From: an uncultured Clostridia bacterium | GTDB lineage: Bacteria; Bacillota_A; Clostridia; Christensenellales; CAG-138 | NCBI GenBank assembly: GCA_937877295.1 | Contig: CALFIV010000134.1 | Coordinates: forward strand, 1-8,375 | Length of the DNA stretch: 8,375 nt | Direction of reading: 5' to 3' | The notes under the pieces: model-generated | Database searches by the model: none | What the model was told of the DNA's origin: nothing | What the model saw: only the letters and a program-made list of their open reading frames with translations | Made by a program: the position numbers and the translations under genes | Shown: positions 1-6,011 of the stretch, piece by piece | Layout of the letters: each line of letters opens with the position of its first letter | How positions within the stretch are numbered: position 1 is the first letter of the stretch

Positions 1-948
1 CGCGCCTTCCGTCGTGTTGTCATAAATATCGCAGTTCGAAATCGAGACGTCGCCGTCCTGAATGTAGATCAGATCGGAAAGCGTGCCGCCTCCGCCGCAA
101 TTGCGGATAATGCTCTCGGTCACTTCGACGCCTGCGCATTCCCAGATGTGGAGCGCGCCGTTGCTGCATTCGTAAATCTCGGAGTCCGCAATGGTCAGAT
201 CGTCGCTGTACCACGCGGTGACGCCCCACGTTCCGCAGCCGTACAGCGCACAGTTTTCGATGTGCGTATCCGTGCACGATGTCAGGCATATGACCTCGCC
301 GCTGCATTTTTCAGGCTTCTTTGTATGTCCGACCGTCAGGTTTTGAAGAACCAGTCCGGTGCAGTGCTCGGCTTCGAGGACCGCCGCATGGCGCGGATCG
401 GTTTCGATCACGGTGTTTTTCGAGCCGACGATTTTCAGGTTTTCGAGGTTGCAGAGCACCAGCTCATAGCCGTCCTCCACATCGCGCCACATGTGCTTGT
501 TTCCGTCGTGATCGTACGCGGTGCTCAGGTTGTAGACGTCGCCGGTCAGGACGATGGTCGTATCCGACGCGATCGCCGAAAGGAATTCGTCGACGGTGGA
601 CGCATACACGGTGCGCGTCAGGTCCGGTGTCGCAGTCGTTTGCGGCTGTTCGCTTGCGGCTGCGACAGGCGACTGCTTCGATCTTCCGGCCAGCAAGGCG
701 ACCGTGCCCACGGCAAGGGTGCAGATCACAAGAACTGCGGCAACGGCGACGGTTCCGAAGCGCCAGAACCGGCTTGCGGTCTTTTTGACAGGCTTCCTGT
801 CTTCGGCGGTCGGGAAGGGGATGACCTTGCTCTGCTGCGATTCAGGCCGGCTGCAAACGTTCTTAAGCTGACGTTTAACCATTTGATCAAACGCAGCGGG
901 CTTTTTCGGGAATAAATTCTGTTGTAAGCGAGTGTCAAAGGACTTCAT
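1..948 (-). CDS. Membrane-anchored right-handed beta-helix protein, putative anti-sigma/sensor (partial, runs off contig edge)
   Basis: I translated this frame by hand: 316 codons stay open from the ATG at 946-948 to base 1, with no stop, so the C-terminus is missing. Residues 1-62 are a charged, presumably cytoplasmic segment (RQL/VKRQLKN-like, as in many Clostridial proteins encoded next to ECF sigma genes). About 65-87 is one hydrophobic helix (VAVAAVLVICTLAVGTVALL). About 92-112 is a Ser/Thr/Pro/Gln linker. From about 113 the protein reads as a right-handed parallel beta-helix: an N-cap (TVDEFLSAI...TTIVLTGDVYNLS), then repeating rungs such as LVLQNLTV, HIENCALY, LTIADSEIY, VEVTESIIRNC and VSISNCDIY. 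The ATG lies inside the sigma gene, 14 nt before that gene ends, behind an AAAAGGAG ribosome site (957-964, 8-nt spacing), so translation is coupled. From position and topology I infer a sigma-sequestering N-terminus with an extracellular sensor. No zinc-binding anti-sigma motif is visible; a surface polysaccharide-binding protein is the alternative. Confidence 0.82.
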   Translation of the reverse strand, partial: MKSFDTRLQQNLFPKKPAAFDQMVKRQLKNVCSRPESQQSKVIPFPTAEDRKPVKKTASRFWRFGTVAVAAVLVICTLAVGTVALLAGRSKQSPVAAASEQPQTTATPDLTRTVYASTVDEFLSAIASDTTIVLTGDVYNLSTAYDHDGNKHMWRDVEDGYELVLCNLENLKIVGSKNTVIETDPRHAAVLEAEHCTGLVLQNLTVGHTKKPEKCSGEVICLTSCTDTHIENCALYGCGTWGVTAWYSDDLTIADSEIYECSNGALHIWECAGVEVTESIIRNCGGGGTLSDLIYIQDGDVSISNCDIYDNTTEGA

Positions 949-1432
949 AGTTCAAACTCCTTTTCGTTAGTTTTTCTTTCAGCGCGGCGCGGGCACGGGA
1001 AAGCCGATTGCGCACCGTGCTGTTGCTGACGTCGGTCAGCTTTGCAATTTCTGCGGTCTTATACCCTTCGTAATAATACAGCGTGATCGTCAGCCGCTCC
1101 TCCGGTGAAAGCGTATCAAACGCGCGATTCAGATCAAGATCCGGAATCTCTATTTCATAATCGGCGTCCGTTTGCTCCGAGAGCGGAACGGTCATCTTCT
1201 GTCTTTTTAAGATGGCAAAGCATTCGTTTTTTAAGATTCGGACGGTCCATGTACGAAAGTATGTCCGCACTTTCAATGTGTCCAGATTCTGATACGCTTT
1301 CAATATGGTGTTCTGCACGGCGTCTTCACAATCGGTGTAATTGCGCAGAATCGAAAAAGCAACGCGAAACAGCGTATCGCTCATCGACTCGATTTCATGT
1401 GAAAACCACGCGTCGGTCTGTTCTTTGTTCAT
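935..1432 (-). CDS. ECF-type RNA polymerase sigma factor
   Basis: A 165-residue protein of normal length for extracytoplasmic-function sigma factors, which redirect RNA polymerase to a small regulon in response to envelope or extracellular signals. Region 2 spans about 14-78 and includes the region 2.2 helix DCEDAVQNTILKAYQNLDTL (34-53), followed by the promoter-melting part (RTWTVRILKNECFAIL). An acidic linker follows (87-103). Region 4 spans about 104-155 (LSPEERLTITLYYYEGY, then the helix-turn-helix TAEIAKLTDVSNSTVRNRLS, ending in SRARAALKEKL). The ATG has AAGGA at 1441-1445 with 8-nt spacing. The gene overlaps the downstream beta-helix membrane protein by 14 nt, the usual sigma/anti-sigma arrangement. 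I do not recognise a specific named ECF, and its target promoter cannot be read from this window. Confidence 0.95.
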   Translation of the reverse strand: MNKEQTDAWFSHEIESMSDTLFRVAFSILRNYTDCEDAVQNTILKAYQNLDTLKVRTYFRTWTVRILKNECFAILKRQKMTVPLSEQTDADYEIEIPDLDLNRAFDTLSPEERLTITLYYYEGYKTAEIAKLTDVSNSTVRNRLSRARAALKEKLTKRSLNYEVL

Positions 1433-1446
1433 TACCTTGTTCCTTT

Positions 1447-1460
1447 CAGATGATCATCTG
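1447..1460. promoter_or_regulatory. Perfect 14-bp palindrome, candidate operator upstream of the ECF sigma gene
   Basis: The sequence CAGATGATCATCTG is identical on both strands. It begins one base upstream of the AAGGA ribosome site (1441-1445) of the sigma gene and lies just downstream of the candidate -10 box (1464-1469), so it would cover the expected transcription start. This placement fits an operator for a dimeric repressor. As RNA it could form a 5-bp stem with a GATC loop next to the ribosome site. The palindrome is seen directly; its function is inferred. Confidence 0.45.
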
Positions 1461-1463
1461 TAT

Positions 1464-1493
1464 ATTAGATAACCGAACCCGCCAAAATGTCGC
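1464..1493 (-). promoter_or_regulatory. Weak candidate promoter of the ECF sigma operon
   Basis: On the minus strand GCGACA (1488-1493, 4/6 to TTGACA) is followed by an 18-nt spacer and TCTAAT (1464-1469, 5/6 to TATAAT). The -35 is poor, and the true promoter may instead be ECF-type and autoregulated; an AAAACTTTTTGCGACATTTT tract just upstream is the other region to consider. Low confidence. Confidence 0.3.
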
Positions 1494-1572
1494 AAAAAGT
1501 TTTTGTCTTCACAAGATTCATGATACAACGCAGCGAGGAATATGGCCGTGTGAATCATGCGATTGTCGGGAG

Positions 1573-1611
1573 ATGAAACAGAAAGCGGAGAGAACTCCTC
1601 TCTCTCCGCTT
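1573..1611 (-). terminator. Rho-independent terminator of the cohesin-like/FnIII gene
   Basis: A perfect 11-bp stem (AAGCGGAGAGA at 1583-1593 paired with TCTCTCCGCTT at 1601-1611) encloses a 7-nt loop. On the minus strand the stem is followed by TTTCTGTTT. It lies about 75 nt past the stop of the secreted-protein gene and before the sigma operon, so it separates the two transcripts. The plus-strand side lacks a T-run. Confidence 0.75.
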
Positions 1612-1686
1612 AAGTGCTCTTATCTTTGAAATTCGATCTGTCTGATCGGCGTCCCGGATTCACCGGAAGCCCTTTGAATTGCAATA

Positions 1687-3144
1687 TCACTTGGTTGTGC
1701 CGCTCAGCACATTCGACCATTGCCCGTAGTAGGTCACGCCTTCAAACTCCTGATACGAGCGGACGCGCACAAAGTAGGTTGTCGCCGCATTGAGATTCCC
1801 GATCGTGGTTTCATAGGTCGCCGCCTTGTCGATCTTAACCGTCTTAACCCCGTTGGCAAACGCTTGGTCGGTTGCGATCTGTACCTGATAGCCGGTAAAG
1901 ACCTTTGAGCCCGTCCATTTGACGGTAAGCCGGCTGCTGTCTGCCTCCACTTTATTCAACACACGTGTGGTGATGCGCACCGTCGTCACCAGAGGTCCGA
2001 CGATCCCGAGGTTGTAGTTCCCGAGCGGCGCGTTCTCGTTGCCGCCGATGTAAGCTTCCGCGATCGGATCGTAGCGCTGTGCGAAATACGCCTTGACGCC
2101 GTACTGATACCGCGTACCGGCATAGACCTTATGCGTATCGTCCGTTCCGTCGGTCCACGTCGTGCCGGTCACGTTGTTCCACCGTGAGAAGGCCGTCCAG
2201 CCGCTGGACACACTGTTCCAAGCTCTGCGATAGATGACATAGCCTGCCGCGCCCTCGACCGCGTCCCACGAAATTTTGATGCCTTCCTGTACGTTTTCGA
2301 CCGTCGTCCCGGTCGTCGGCGGCAGATAGATTTTGAAGAATGCGCTGCAGCCGCCTGTATGATCGCCCGTGAACGTCACATTGACATAACCCGTTCCGGG
2401 CTGCGTGTTTTCCCGGTACGTATAGGTATAGTACTTCGGATCGATGAGATTGCCGTCGCCGTCCTTTACGGTGAAGCGCGGCGTCTGTGCCGATCCGTTG
2501 TAGACGACGTATGGGGTCGTGCCCTTATACTGCACATCCGTGCCGTCCCACTCGATCACCGCGGAAGCCGTATACGGCAGGAAGCTTGCCGTCAGGCTGC
2601 GCTTTGCAGTCACGGCGGTCTTCCCCGCCTTGGTGCTTTCCATTTCGATGGATTCGGCAAACGCGTCATTTCCAAGCGTGAAGGCGATCGTTTCGTCGGC
2701 GCGCAGCGCACGGTTGATCCGGAAATACAGCGTGATCATCGGCTTGCCGTCCTCAACTTTGCAGCCGTAATCGGATGCAAGCGCAAACAGCACCGTTCCC
2801 GCGATCGCCGTGTTCATAAAAAGCGCCGGGCGGGACAGACGATTGCCGTTGCCGTCCACCGTATACAGGTAGGGTTCGCCGAGCGCTGTCGAATCGGTGT
2901 AATAGCTGAGCAGCGTGCTGTCGTATTCCAATGAGAAGGATGCGGACGCAAGCAGCTTCTGCGCCGTGACGCCGTTGAGGTATACATCCACCTTGAGGCA
3001 GTCCGCGCCGTCGACCGAAACCGTATTGGCAGCGATTGACCCGCCTTTGATCTCCAGCTCATAGTCGCCCGACGCCGACGCGACAGCCGGAATCAGCGTG
3101 GCAAACAAAGCCAACGCCAAAATCACAGCCAACGCTCTTTTCAT
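1687..3144 (-). CDS. Secreted protein: cohesin-like region, Ig-like repeat and two fibronectin type III domains
   Basis: 485 residues from the ATG at 3142-3144. Residues 1-24 are a Sec signal peptide (MKRALAVILALALFATLIPA, then VASA as the likely cleavage site). About 28-190 resembles a cohesin/carbohydrate-binding fold (KVDVYLNGV, ASFSLEYDSTLLSYY, ITLYFRINRALRADETIAFTLG). About 200-272 is a short Ig-like repeat common in Firmicute surface proteins (YNGSAQTPRFTVKDGDGNLI, then NTQPGTGYVNVTFTGDHTGG). Two FnIII domains follow at about 283-355 (IKISWDAVEGAAGYVIYRR) and 396-485 (LTVKWTGSKVFTGYQVQI, LNAATTYFVRVRSYQ). There is no LPXTG sorting signal, dockerin, S-layer repeat or catalytic domain, so it is probably released or held non-covalently. 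The start is set by GGAGGG 7 nt upstream and by the signal peptide; an in-frame ATG 35 codons earlier lies in a promoter hairpin and is rejected. A substrate-binding or matrix role is inferred. Confidence 0.88.
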   Translation of the reverse strand: MKRALAVILALALFATLIPAVASASGDYELEIKGGSIAANTVSVDGADCLKVDVYLNGVTAQKLLASASFSLEYDSTLLSYYTDSTALGEPYLYTVDGNGNRLSRPALFMNTAIAGTVLFALASDYGCKVEDGKPMITLYFRINRALRADETIAFTLGNDAFAESIEMESTKAGKTAVTAKRSLTASFLPYTASAVIEWDGTDVQYKGTTPYVVYNGSAQTPRFTVKDGDGNLIDPKYYTYTYRENTQPGTGYVNVTFTGDHTGGCSAFFKIYLPPTTGTTVENVQEGIKISWDAVEGAAGYVIYRRAWNSVSSGWTAFSRWNNVTGTTWTDGTDDTHKVYAGTRYQYGVKAYFAQRYDPIAEAYIGGNENAPLGNYNLGIVGPLVTTVRITTRVLNKVEADSSRLTVKWTGSKVFTGYQVQIATDQAFANGVKTVKIDKAATYETTIGNLNAATTYFVRVRSYQEFEGVTYYGQWSNVLSGTTK

Positions 3145-3151
3145 CGTAATT

Positions 3152-3157
3152 CCCTCC
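3152..3157 (-). promoter_or_regulatory. Ribosome binding site fixing the start of the FnIII protein
   Basis: GGAGGG on the minus strand ends 7 nt before the ATG at 3142-3144. Together with the signal peptide that begins there, it selects this start over the in-frame ATG at 3247-3249. Confidence 0.8.
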
Positions 3158-3208
3158 GTATGACGTCTTTGGGGCGCATGCACGGCAAGCGCACCTCCGA
3201 TCGGTTCT

Positions 3209-3237
3209 ATTGTAACATGCCGGTGCTGCTTTTGCAA
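3209..3237 (-). promoter_or_regulatory. Sigma-A-type promoter with extended -10 for the FnIII protein gene
   Basis: Minus-strand TTGCAA (3232-3237, 4/6) is separated by 17 nt from TACAAT (3209-3214, 5/6), which is preceded by TGT, a TGn extended -10. The start codon lies about 65 nt downstream. The -35 box falls in the loop of a large inverted repeat (3217-3249). Confidence 0.65.
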
Positions 3238-3249
3238 GCGCACCGGCAT
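3217..3249. repeat. Inverted repeat (10-bp perfect arms plus inner 4-bp stem) overlapping the promoter
   Basis: Arms ATGCCGGTGC (3217-3226) and GCACCGGCAT (3240-3249) are perfect complements. Inside, GCTT (3228-3231) pairs with AAGC (3236-3239) around a TTGC loop, leaving one bulged T. On the minus strand no U-run follows, so it is a poor intrinsic terminator for the foldase operon. On the plus strand TCCGATTTTT follows, but no plus-strand gene precedes it. It may serve as terminator, as operator, or both, because the -35 box of the next gene lies in its loop. Confidence 0.6.
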
Positions 3250-3278
3250 TCCGATTTTTGGTAAACAGTTTTATGCGT

Positions 3279-3374
3279 TCAGGAAAGCATGTAGCCGAAC
3301 ATTGCGACGACCACACCGAACAGCATCAGTCCCGCAAGAATCCACGCAACGAGGCGAACCGATTTCTGCTTCAT
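3279..3374 (-). CDS. 31-residue single-pass membrane peptide, translationally coupled to the foldase
   Basis: Short minus-strand ORF encoding MKQKSVRLVAWILAGLMLFG followed by VVVAMFGYMLS. It has a basic N-terminus (K2, K4, R7) and one hydrophobic helix (about 8-30), so the predicted topology is N-in. Its ATG (3372-3374) shares one base with the TAA stop of the foldase gene (TAATG), a classic reinitiation arrangement, so it probably depends on translation of the foldase. The frame is open exactly from this overlap to TGA at 3279-3281. No conserved enzymatic motif is present and I do not recognise a named family; it superficially resembles other tiny one-helix Firmicute peptides such as Prli42, but that is only a similarity of layout. 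Possible roles, all inferred, are partner or regulator of the foldase. Confidence 0.72.
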   Translation of the reverse strand: MKQKSVRLVAWILAGLMLFGVVVAMFGYMLS

Positions 3375-4567
3375 TACAGCGAACCTCTGTAGGTGTACAT
3401 CGCGTCATTGTACGCGACGTCGCTGAGCCACTTCTCCTGAAGCATGGTGGATTCGACGCTCTCGCGAATCTGCGGATAATAGTCGATCTTGATGATGCCG
3501 GACTGGCCTTCCTCACACATCGTACCCTCCACTCTGCGGAACAGGTAGCCGGTATAGCTTGCGACCGTCTCGTTGCCGTCGTCGTCCTTCTGCGTCACCG
3601 GCATAATGTACGTACCGGTCTGTCCGATCTCCAGCGCTTTTGCGGCTTCGTACGCTTCCGCATCGGTGAACACGTAGTTGTAATCGTCATCGCCGATCGC
3701 GTACGGCGCTTCGAGCGAGCGATACAGGAAGACGTTTTCGTCGGATTCCATCAGCTCTTCAAATGTCATTTCTCCGTTGTCAACCTTGGCGAAGAGCTCG
3801 TTGATCTCCTCCTCGCTGTCCTTGCTGACCTGCACCAGATCGATATAGAAGAAGCCTTCGGGGACGTACAGCAGCGGCGTCATATAGCCGTACGCATAGT
3901 ACATCATGTACATCGAATACTGACCTGCCGAATAGGTTTCCATGAGCGGCTCGACCTCTTCATGGTATTCCGCGAGGATCTCTTCCTCGGTAAAGCCCGT
4001 GCCGTGTTCCTCATAGTAGGCGTCCAGCTTGTCCGCATAGGCGCTTGCTTCGTAACGCTCCTTGCAGTACGCAAAGTACTGGCTCTGGTTCATTCCGAGC
4101 ATGGCGTAGTAATTGGCGACCTGCTTGTCCAGCGCAGCCTTCGTGAAGGTGCCGGAGCTGACCAGCTGCTGGGTGTAGTTTTCAACGATCGCATCGATCT
4201 GTTCCTGTGCGGACGTCTTCGCAGCCGCCTGCTCCTCGTCCGTGAGCGTCAGGCCCAGCGCCTTTGCTTCTTTGGTGTAGATCTTCTGCATCAAAGCCTG
4301 CGAAGCTGCATTTTCCTGCAGTGTTTTGAGCTGCTCGTCGGTCAGAGACGAATACGAATAGGTCTGCACAAGGGTATCAAACATCATGGCGAATTCCTGC
4401 ATGGTAACGGTCTCGCCGTTTGCCGACGCCGCGGTGCGCGCGCGTTCAAACGCGTTCATGTTATGGCCGTCCTTGCGCAGCATGATCGTCAGAACGACTG
4501 CTGCGACGATCAGCACGACCACGACGCAAACGATGATGATGTTTCGAATGGTTTTCTTTCTTTTCAT
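3374..4567 (-). CDS. Membrane-anchored SurA/PpiC-like foldase (extracytoplasmic chaperone)
   Basis: 397 residues. A basic start (MKRKK) leads into one uncleaved helix at about 8-30 with no lipobox cysteine, so the protein is held in the membrane with its bulk outside. About 47-185 matches a SurA-N-type chaperone region (ANGETVTMQEFAMMF, ALMQKIYTKEAKALGLTLTD, VANYYAMLGM). About 238-347 is a parvulin-like remnant (FFYIDLVQVSKDSEEEINEL, GEMTFEELMESDE, ALEIGQTGTY, GYLFRRVEG), interrupted and diverged, so prolyl-isomerase activity is doubtful. A Tyr/Met-rich stretch occupies 212-234. The family folds secreted proteins at the outer face of the membrane, like PrsA. The start is backed by AGGAG (4575-4579) with 7-nt spacing and by a strong promoter. 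The downstream 31-residue membrane peptide overlaps its stop codon, and the next gene encodes a secreted protein that could be a client (inference). Confidence 0.85.
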   Translation of the reverse strand: MKRKKTIRNIIIVCVVVVLIVAAVVLTIMLRKDGHNMNAFERARTAASANGETVTMQEFAMMFDTLVQTYSYSSLTDEQLKTLQENAASQALMQKIYTKEAKALGLTLTDEEQAAAKTSAQEQIDAIVENYTQQLVSSGTFTKAALDKQVANYYAMLGMNQSQYFAYCKERYEASAYADKLDAYYEEHGTGFTEEEILAEYHEEVEPLMETYSAGQYSMYMMYYAYGYMTPLLYVPEGFFYIDLVQVSKDSEEEINELFAKVDNGEMTFEELMESDENVFLYRSLEAPYAIGDDDYNYVFTDAEAYEAAKALEIGQTGTYIMPVTQKDDDGNETVASYTGYLFRRVEGTMCEEGQSGIIKIDYYPQIRESVESTMLQEKWLSDVAYNDAMYTYRGSL

Positions 4568-4606
4568 GTTTTGTCTCCTGCTTATTTCCCGTATGGAATC
4601 CTTTGA

Positions 4607-4635
4607 ATTTTACACTTTATCTCTGTGCTTGTCAA
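4607..4635 (-). promoter_or_regulatory. Strong sigma-A promoter of the foldase operon
   Basis: On the minus strand a perfect TTGACA (4630-4635) is followed by 17 nt and TAAAAT (4607-4612, 5/6). The predicted start is about 35 nt upstream of the foldase ATG, leaving room for its ribosome site. It begins 16 nt past the pgeF stop; no terminator is visible in between, so some read-through from nrdR-pgeF is possible. Confidence 0.85.
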
Positions 4636-4650
4636 CGAATTTGCGCGATT

Positions 4651-5505
4651 TCACGACTTTTTTAAGATTCGAAGGAACGCCGCCATGCCGCCGGTACGTC
4701 CCTTGTCGCGGCGATGCGAATACAGCCGCGTGTCCTCAAACGTGCATACGCCTATCGGATGGATGTTGCAGGGCTTTACGCCGCTTTCCAGAAACTGCGC
4801 AGCCGCCACACGCCAGAGGTCGATCGTCGCCTTGCCGTTTGCATTGACGCTCCGCAGATCGCATTGCGGAAACGCGGCTTCAAAATCGTCCGCTACGTCG
4901 TCGCCAACCTCAAAGCACTTCGGACAGATCGACGGCCCGACGCCGCAGATGATGTCCTGCGGATCGCTCTTGCAGCCGTAGCGCATCATGCGGATGACCT
5001 CCGAACCGATGCGGTCCAATGCGCCGCGCCAGCCGGCATGGCAAAGCCCGATCGCCCGATGCACGGGATCGTAAAAATAGAACGCCATGCAGTCCGCATG
5101 TCCCGTGATCAGCGTTACCTCGGGATCGTCGGTGACCAGTCCGTCGCACAGCGGAAGCGGCGGCTTGCTGTAGCCTTTGCCGCAGTCGTTGCGATCCACC
5201 AGCAGCACCGTCGTGCCATGCTCGTAGTTGTCCATGACCATGCTCTCCAAGGGAATATCCGCCGCCTTGCAGAAAATGCGGTAGTTCTCCTCCACGAGCT
5301 CGCGCTGCTCGGGGCGCGTAAAGCTGAGATTCAGTGAGGAAAAACAGCCGGTCGAGACACCGCCCGACCGTGCCGAAAAACCGTGGTCGATTTCGGAGTA
5401 CGCCGAAAACGCCGGAATCGTGTAGATGCCGACGCCGTTCCTCTCCCGATAGGCAAAGGCGGGCGCGACGGTTGCGTATGCCTGTTCGAATTCGTTGCGC
5501 GTCAT
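4651..5505 (-). CDS. pgeF: PgeF/YfiH/YlmD-family multi-copper-oxidase-like (Cu-oxidase_4) protein
   Basis: 284 residues, close to the family norm. Members, long annotated as laccase-domain or polyphenol oxidase proteins, are reported to act as purine nucleoside enzymes (nucleoside phosphorylase/adenosine deaminase type) and, in E. coli, to keep wrong amino acids out of peptidoglycan precursors. Signature parts are present in order: HGFSARSGGVS (41-51), the first metal His in NYEHGTTV (H96), HADC (136-139, catalytic C139), CHAGWRG (155-161, H156), GVGPSICPKCFEV (188-200) and RRDKGRTGGMAAF (265-277). The H96/C139/H156 set corresponds to the catalytic metal site, so the enzyme should be active. 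The last motif usually reads RTGR; here it is RTGG. The ATG overlaps the nrdR stop (ATGA), so the two are coupled. It is cytoplasmic, with no signal peptide. Confidence 0.95.
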   Translation of the reverse strand: MTRNEFEQAYATVAPAFAYRERNGVGIYTIPAFSAYSEIDHGFSARSGGVSTGCFSSLNLSFTRPEQRELVEENYRIFCKAADIPLESMVMDNYEHGTTVLLVDRNDCGKGYSKPPLPLCDGLVTDDPEVTLITGHADCMAFYFYDPVHRAIGLCHAGWRGALDRIGSEVIRMMRYGCKSDPQDIICGVGPSICPKCFEVGDDVADDFEAAFPQCDLRSVNANGKATIDLWRVAAAQFLESGVKPCNIHPIGVCTFEDTRLYSHRRDKGRTGGMAAFLRILKKS

Positions 5506-5957
5506 TTCTCGTTCAACAGCCGCTGCAGCTCCTGCAAAAAGGTCTGTGAATCCTTGAATTCACGATACACGGACGCAAAGCGCACGTACGCGACCTCATC
5601 CACATCCCTGAGCTTTTTCATGACCAGCTCGCCGATTGCCTCCGTGGAGACCTCGGATTCGAGCGAATTGTTGATCTCACGGCAGATCTCGTCCACCAGA
5701 CGGTTCTGCACGTCCGCGGGGATCGGGCGTTTTTCACAGGCTTTCCGAATGCCGACCGCCACCTTTTCGCGCTCAAACGGCTCACGACGGCCGTCACGCT
5801 TGACGACGATTACGGGATTCTCCTCGATGCGCTCCCAAGTGGTGAACCTGCGTCCGCAGCCGATGCACTCCCTGCGGCGTCGAATGGCCGAAAAGTCCTC
5901 ATTCGGGCGAGAGTCGATGACCTTGCTGTCCGTGCCTCCGCAATACCGGCATTTCAT
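5502..5957 (-). CDS. nrdR: Transcriptional repressor NrdR
   Basis: 151 residues, the expected length. NrdR binds ATP/dATP and represses ribonucleotide reductase genes by binding paired NrdR boxes. An N-terminal zinc ribbon is shown by MKCRYCGG (C3, C6) and RRRRECIGCGRRFTT (C31, C34). The ATP-cone follows at about 49-139 (VIVVKRDGRREPFEREKV, IRKACEKRPIP, RDVDEVAYVRFASVYREFKD). The start at 5955-5957 is fixed by the zinc ribbon and by AAGGAGG (5967-5973) at 9-nt spacing; the frame is open 18 codons further upstream to another ATG, but that stretch covers the ribosome site and leader. The stop overlaps the pgeF start by 4 nt. No ribonucleotide reductase gene lies in the window, so the targets are elsewhere. 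A ylmC-nrdR-pgeF neighbourhood is familiar in Clostridia. Confidence 0.97.
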   Translation of the reverse strand: MKCRYCGGTDSKVIDSRPNEDFSAIRRRRECIGCGRRFTTWERIEENPVIVVKRDGRREPFEREKVAVGIRKACEKRPIPADVQNRLVDEICREINNSLESEVSTEAIGELVMKKLRDVDEVAYVRFASVYREFKDSQTFLQELQRLLNEK

Positions 5958-5966
5958 TGGGCTTGT

Positions 5967-5973
5967 CCTCCTT
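5967..5973 (-). promoter_or_regulatory. Ribosome binding site fixing the nrdR start
   Basis: AAGGAGG on the minus strand, 9 nt before the ATG that begins the zinc ribbon. It excludes the longer in-frame start at 6009-6011. Confidence 0.85.
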
Positions 5974-5981
5974 GCGATGTA

Positions 5982-5999
5982 CATCCGTCTGCACGGATG
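5982..5999 (-). promoter_or_regulatory. Small hairpin in the nrdR 5' leader
   Basis: CATCCGT (5982-5988) and ACGGATG (5993-5999) form a perfect 7-bp stem with a 4-nt loop, ending 8 nt before the ribosome site on the transcript side. It is too short to be a riboswitch; it may stabilise the mRNA 5' end or mark a binding site. Function unknown. Confidence 0.4.
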
Positions 6000-6011
6000 C
6001 CATAATAACAT

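Noticed and set aside
148..915. 255-residue plus-strand open frame
   Set aside because: It is antisense to the sigma-linked beta-helix gene, has Arg-rich shadow composition and no recognisable domain; the minus frame has clear membrane and beta-helix features.
3145..3249. 35-codon N-terminal extension of the FnIII protein
   Set aside because: The upstream ATG is in the inverted repeat and upstream of the -10 box, so it would not be transcribed; the signal peptide begins at 3144.
3302..4606. 434-residue plus-strand open frame, the second longest in the window
   Set aside because: It lies opposite the foldase gene, which has a perfect promoter, ribosome site, membrane anchor and SurA-like domain. 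The antisense frame is a by-product of GC-rich codon use.
5958..6011. 18-codon N-terminal extension of NrdR
   Set aside because: It covers the AAGGAGG ribosome site and leader hairpin, and NrdR proteins begin at the zinc ribbon.
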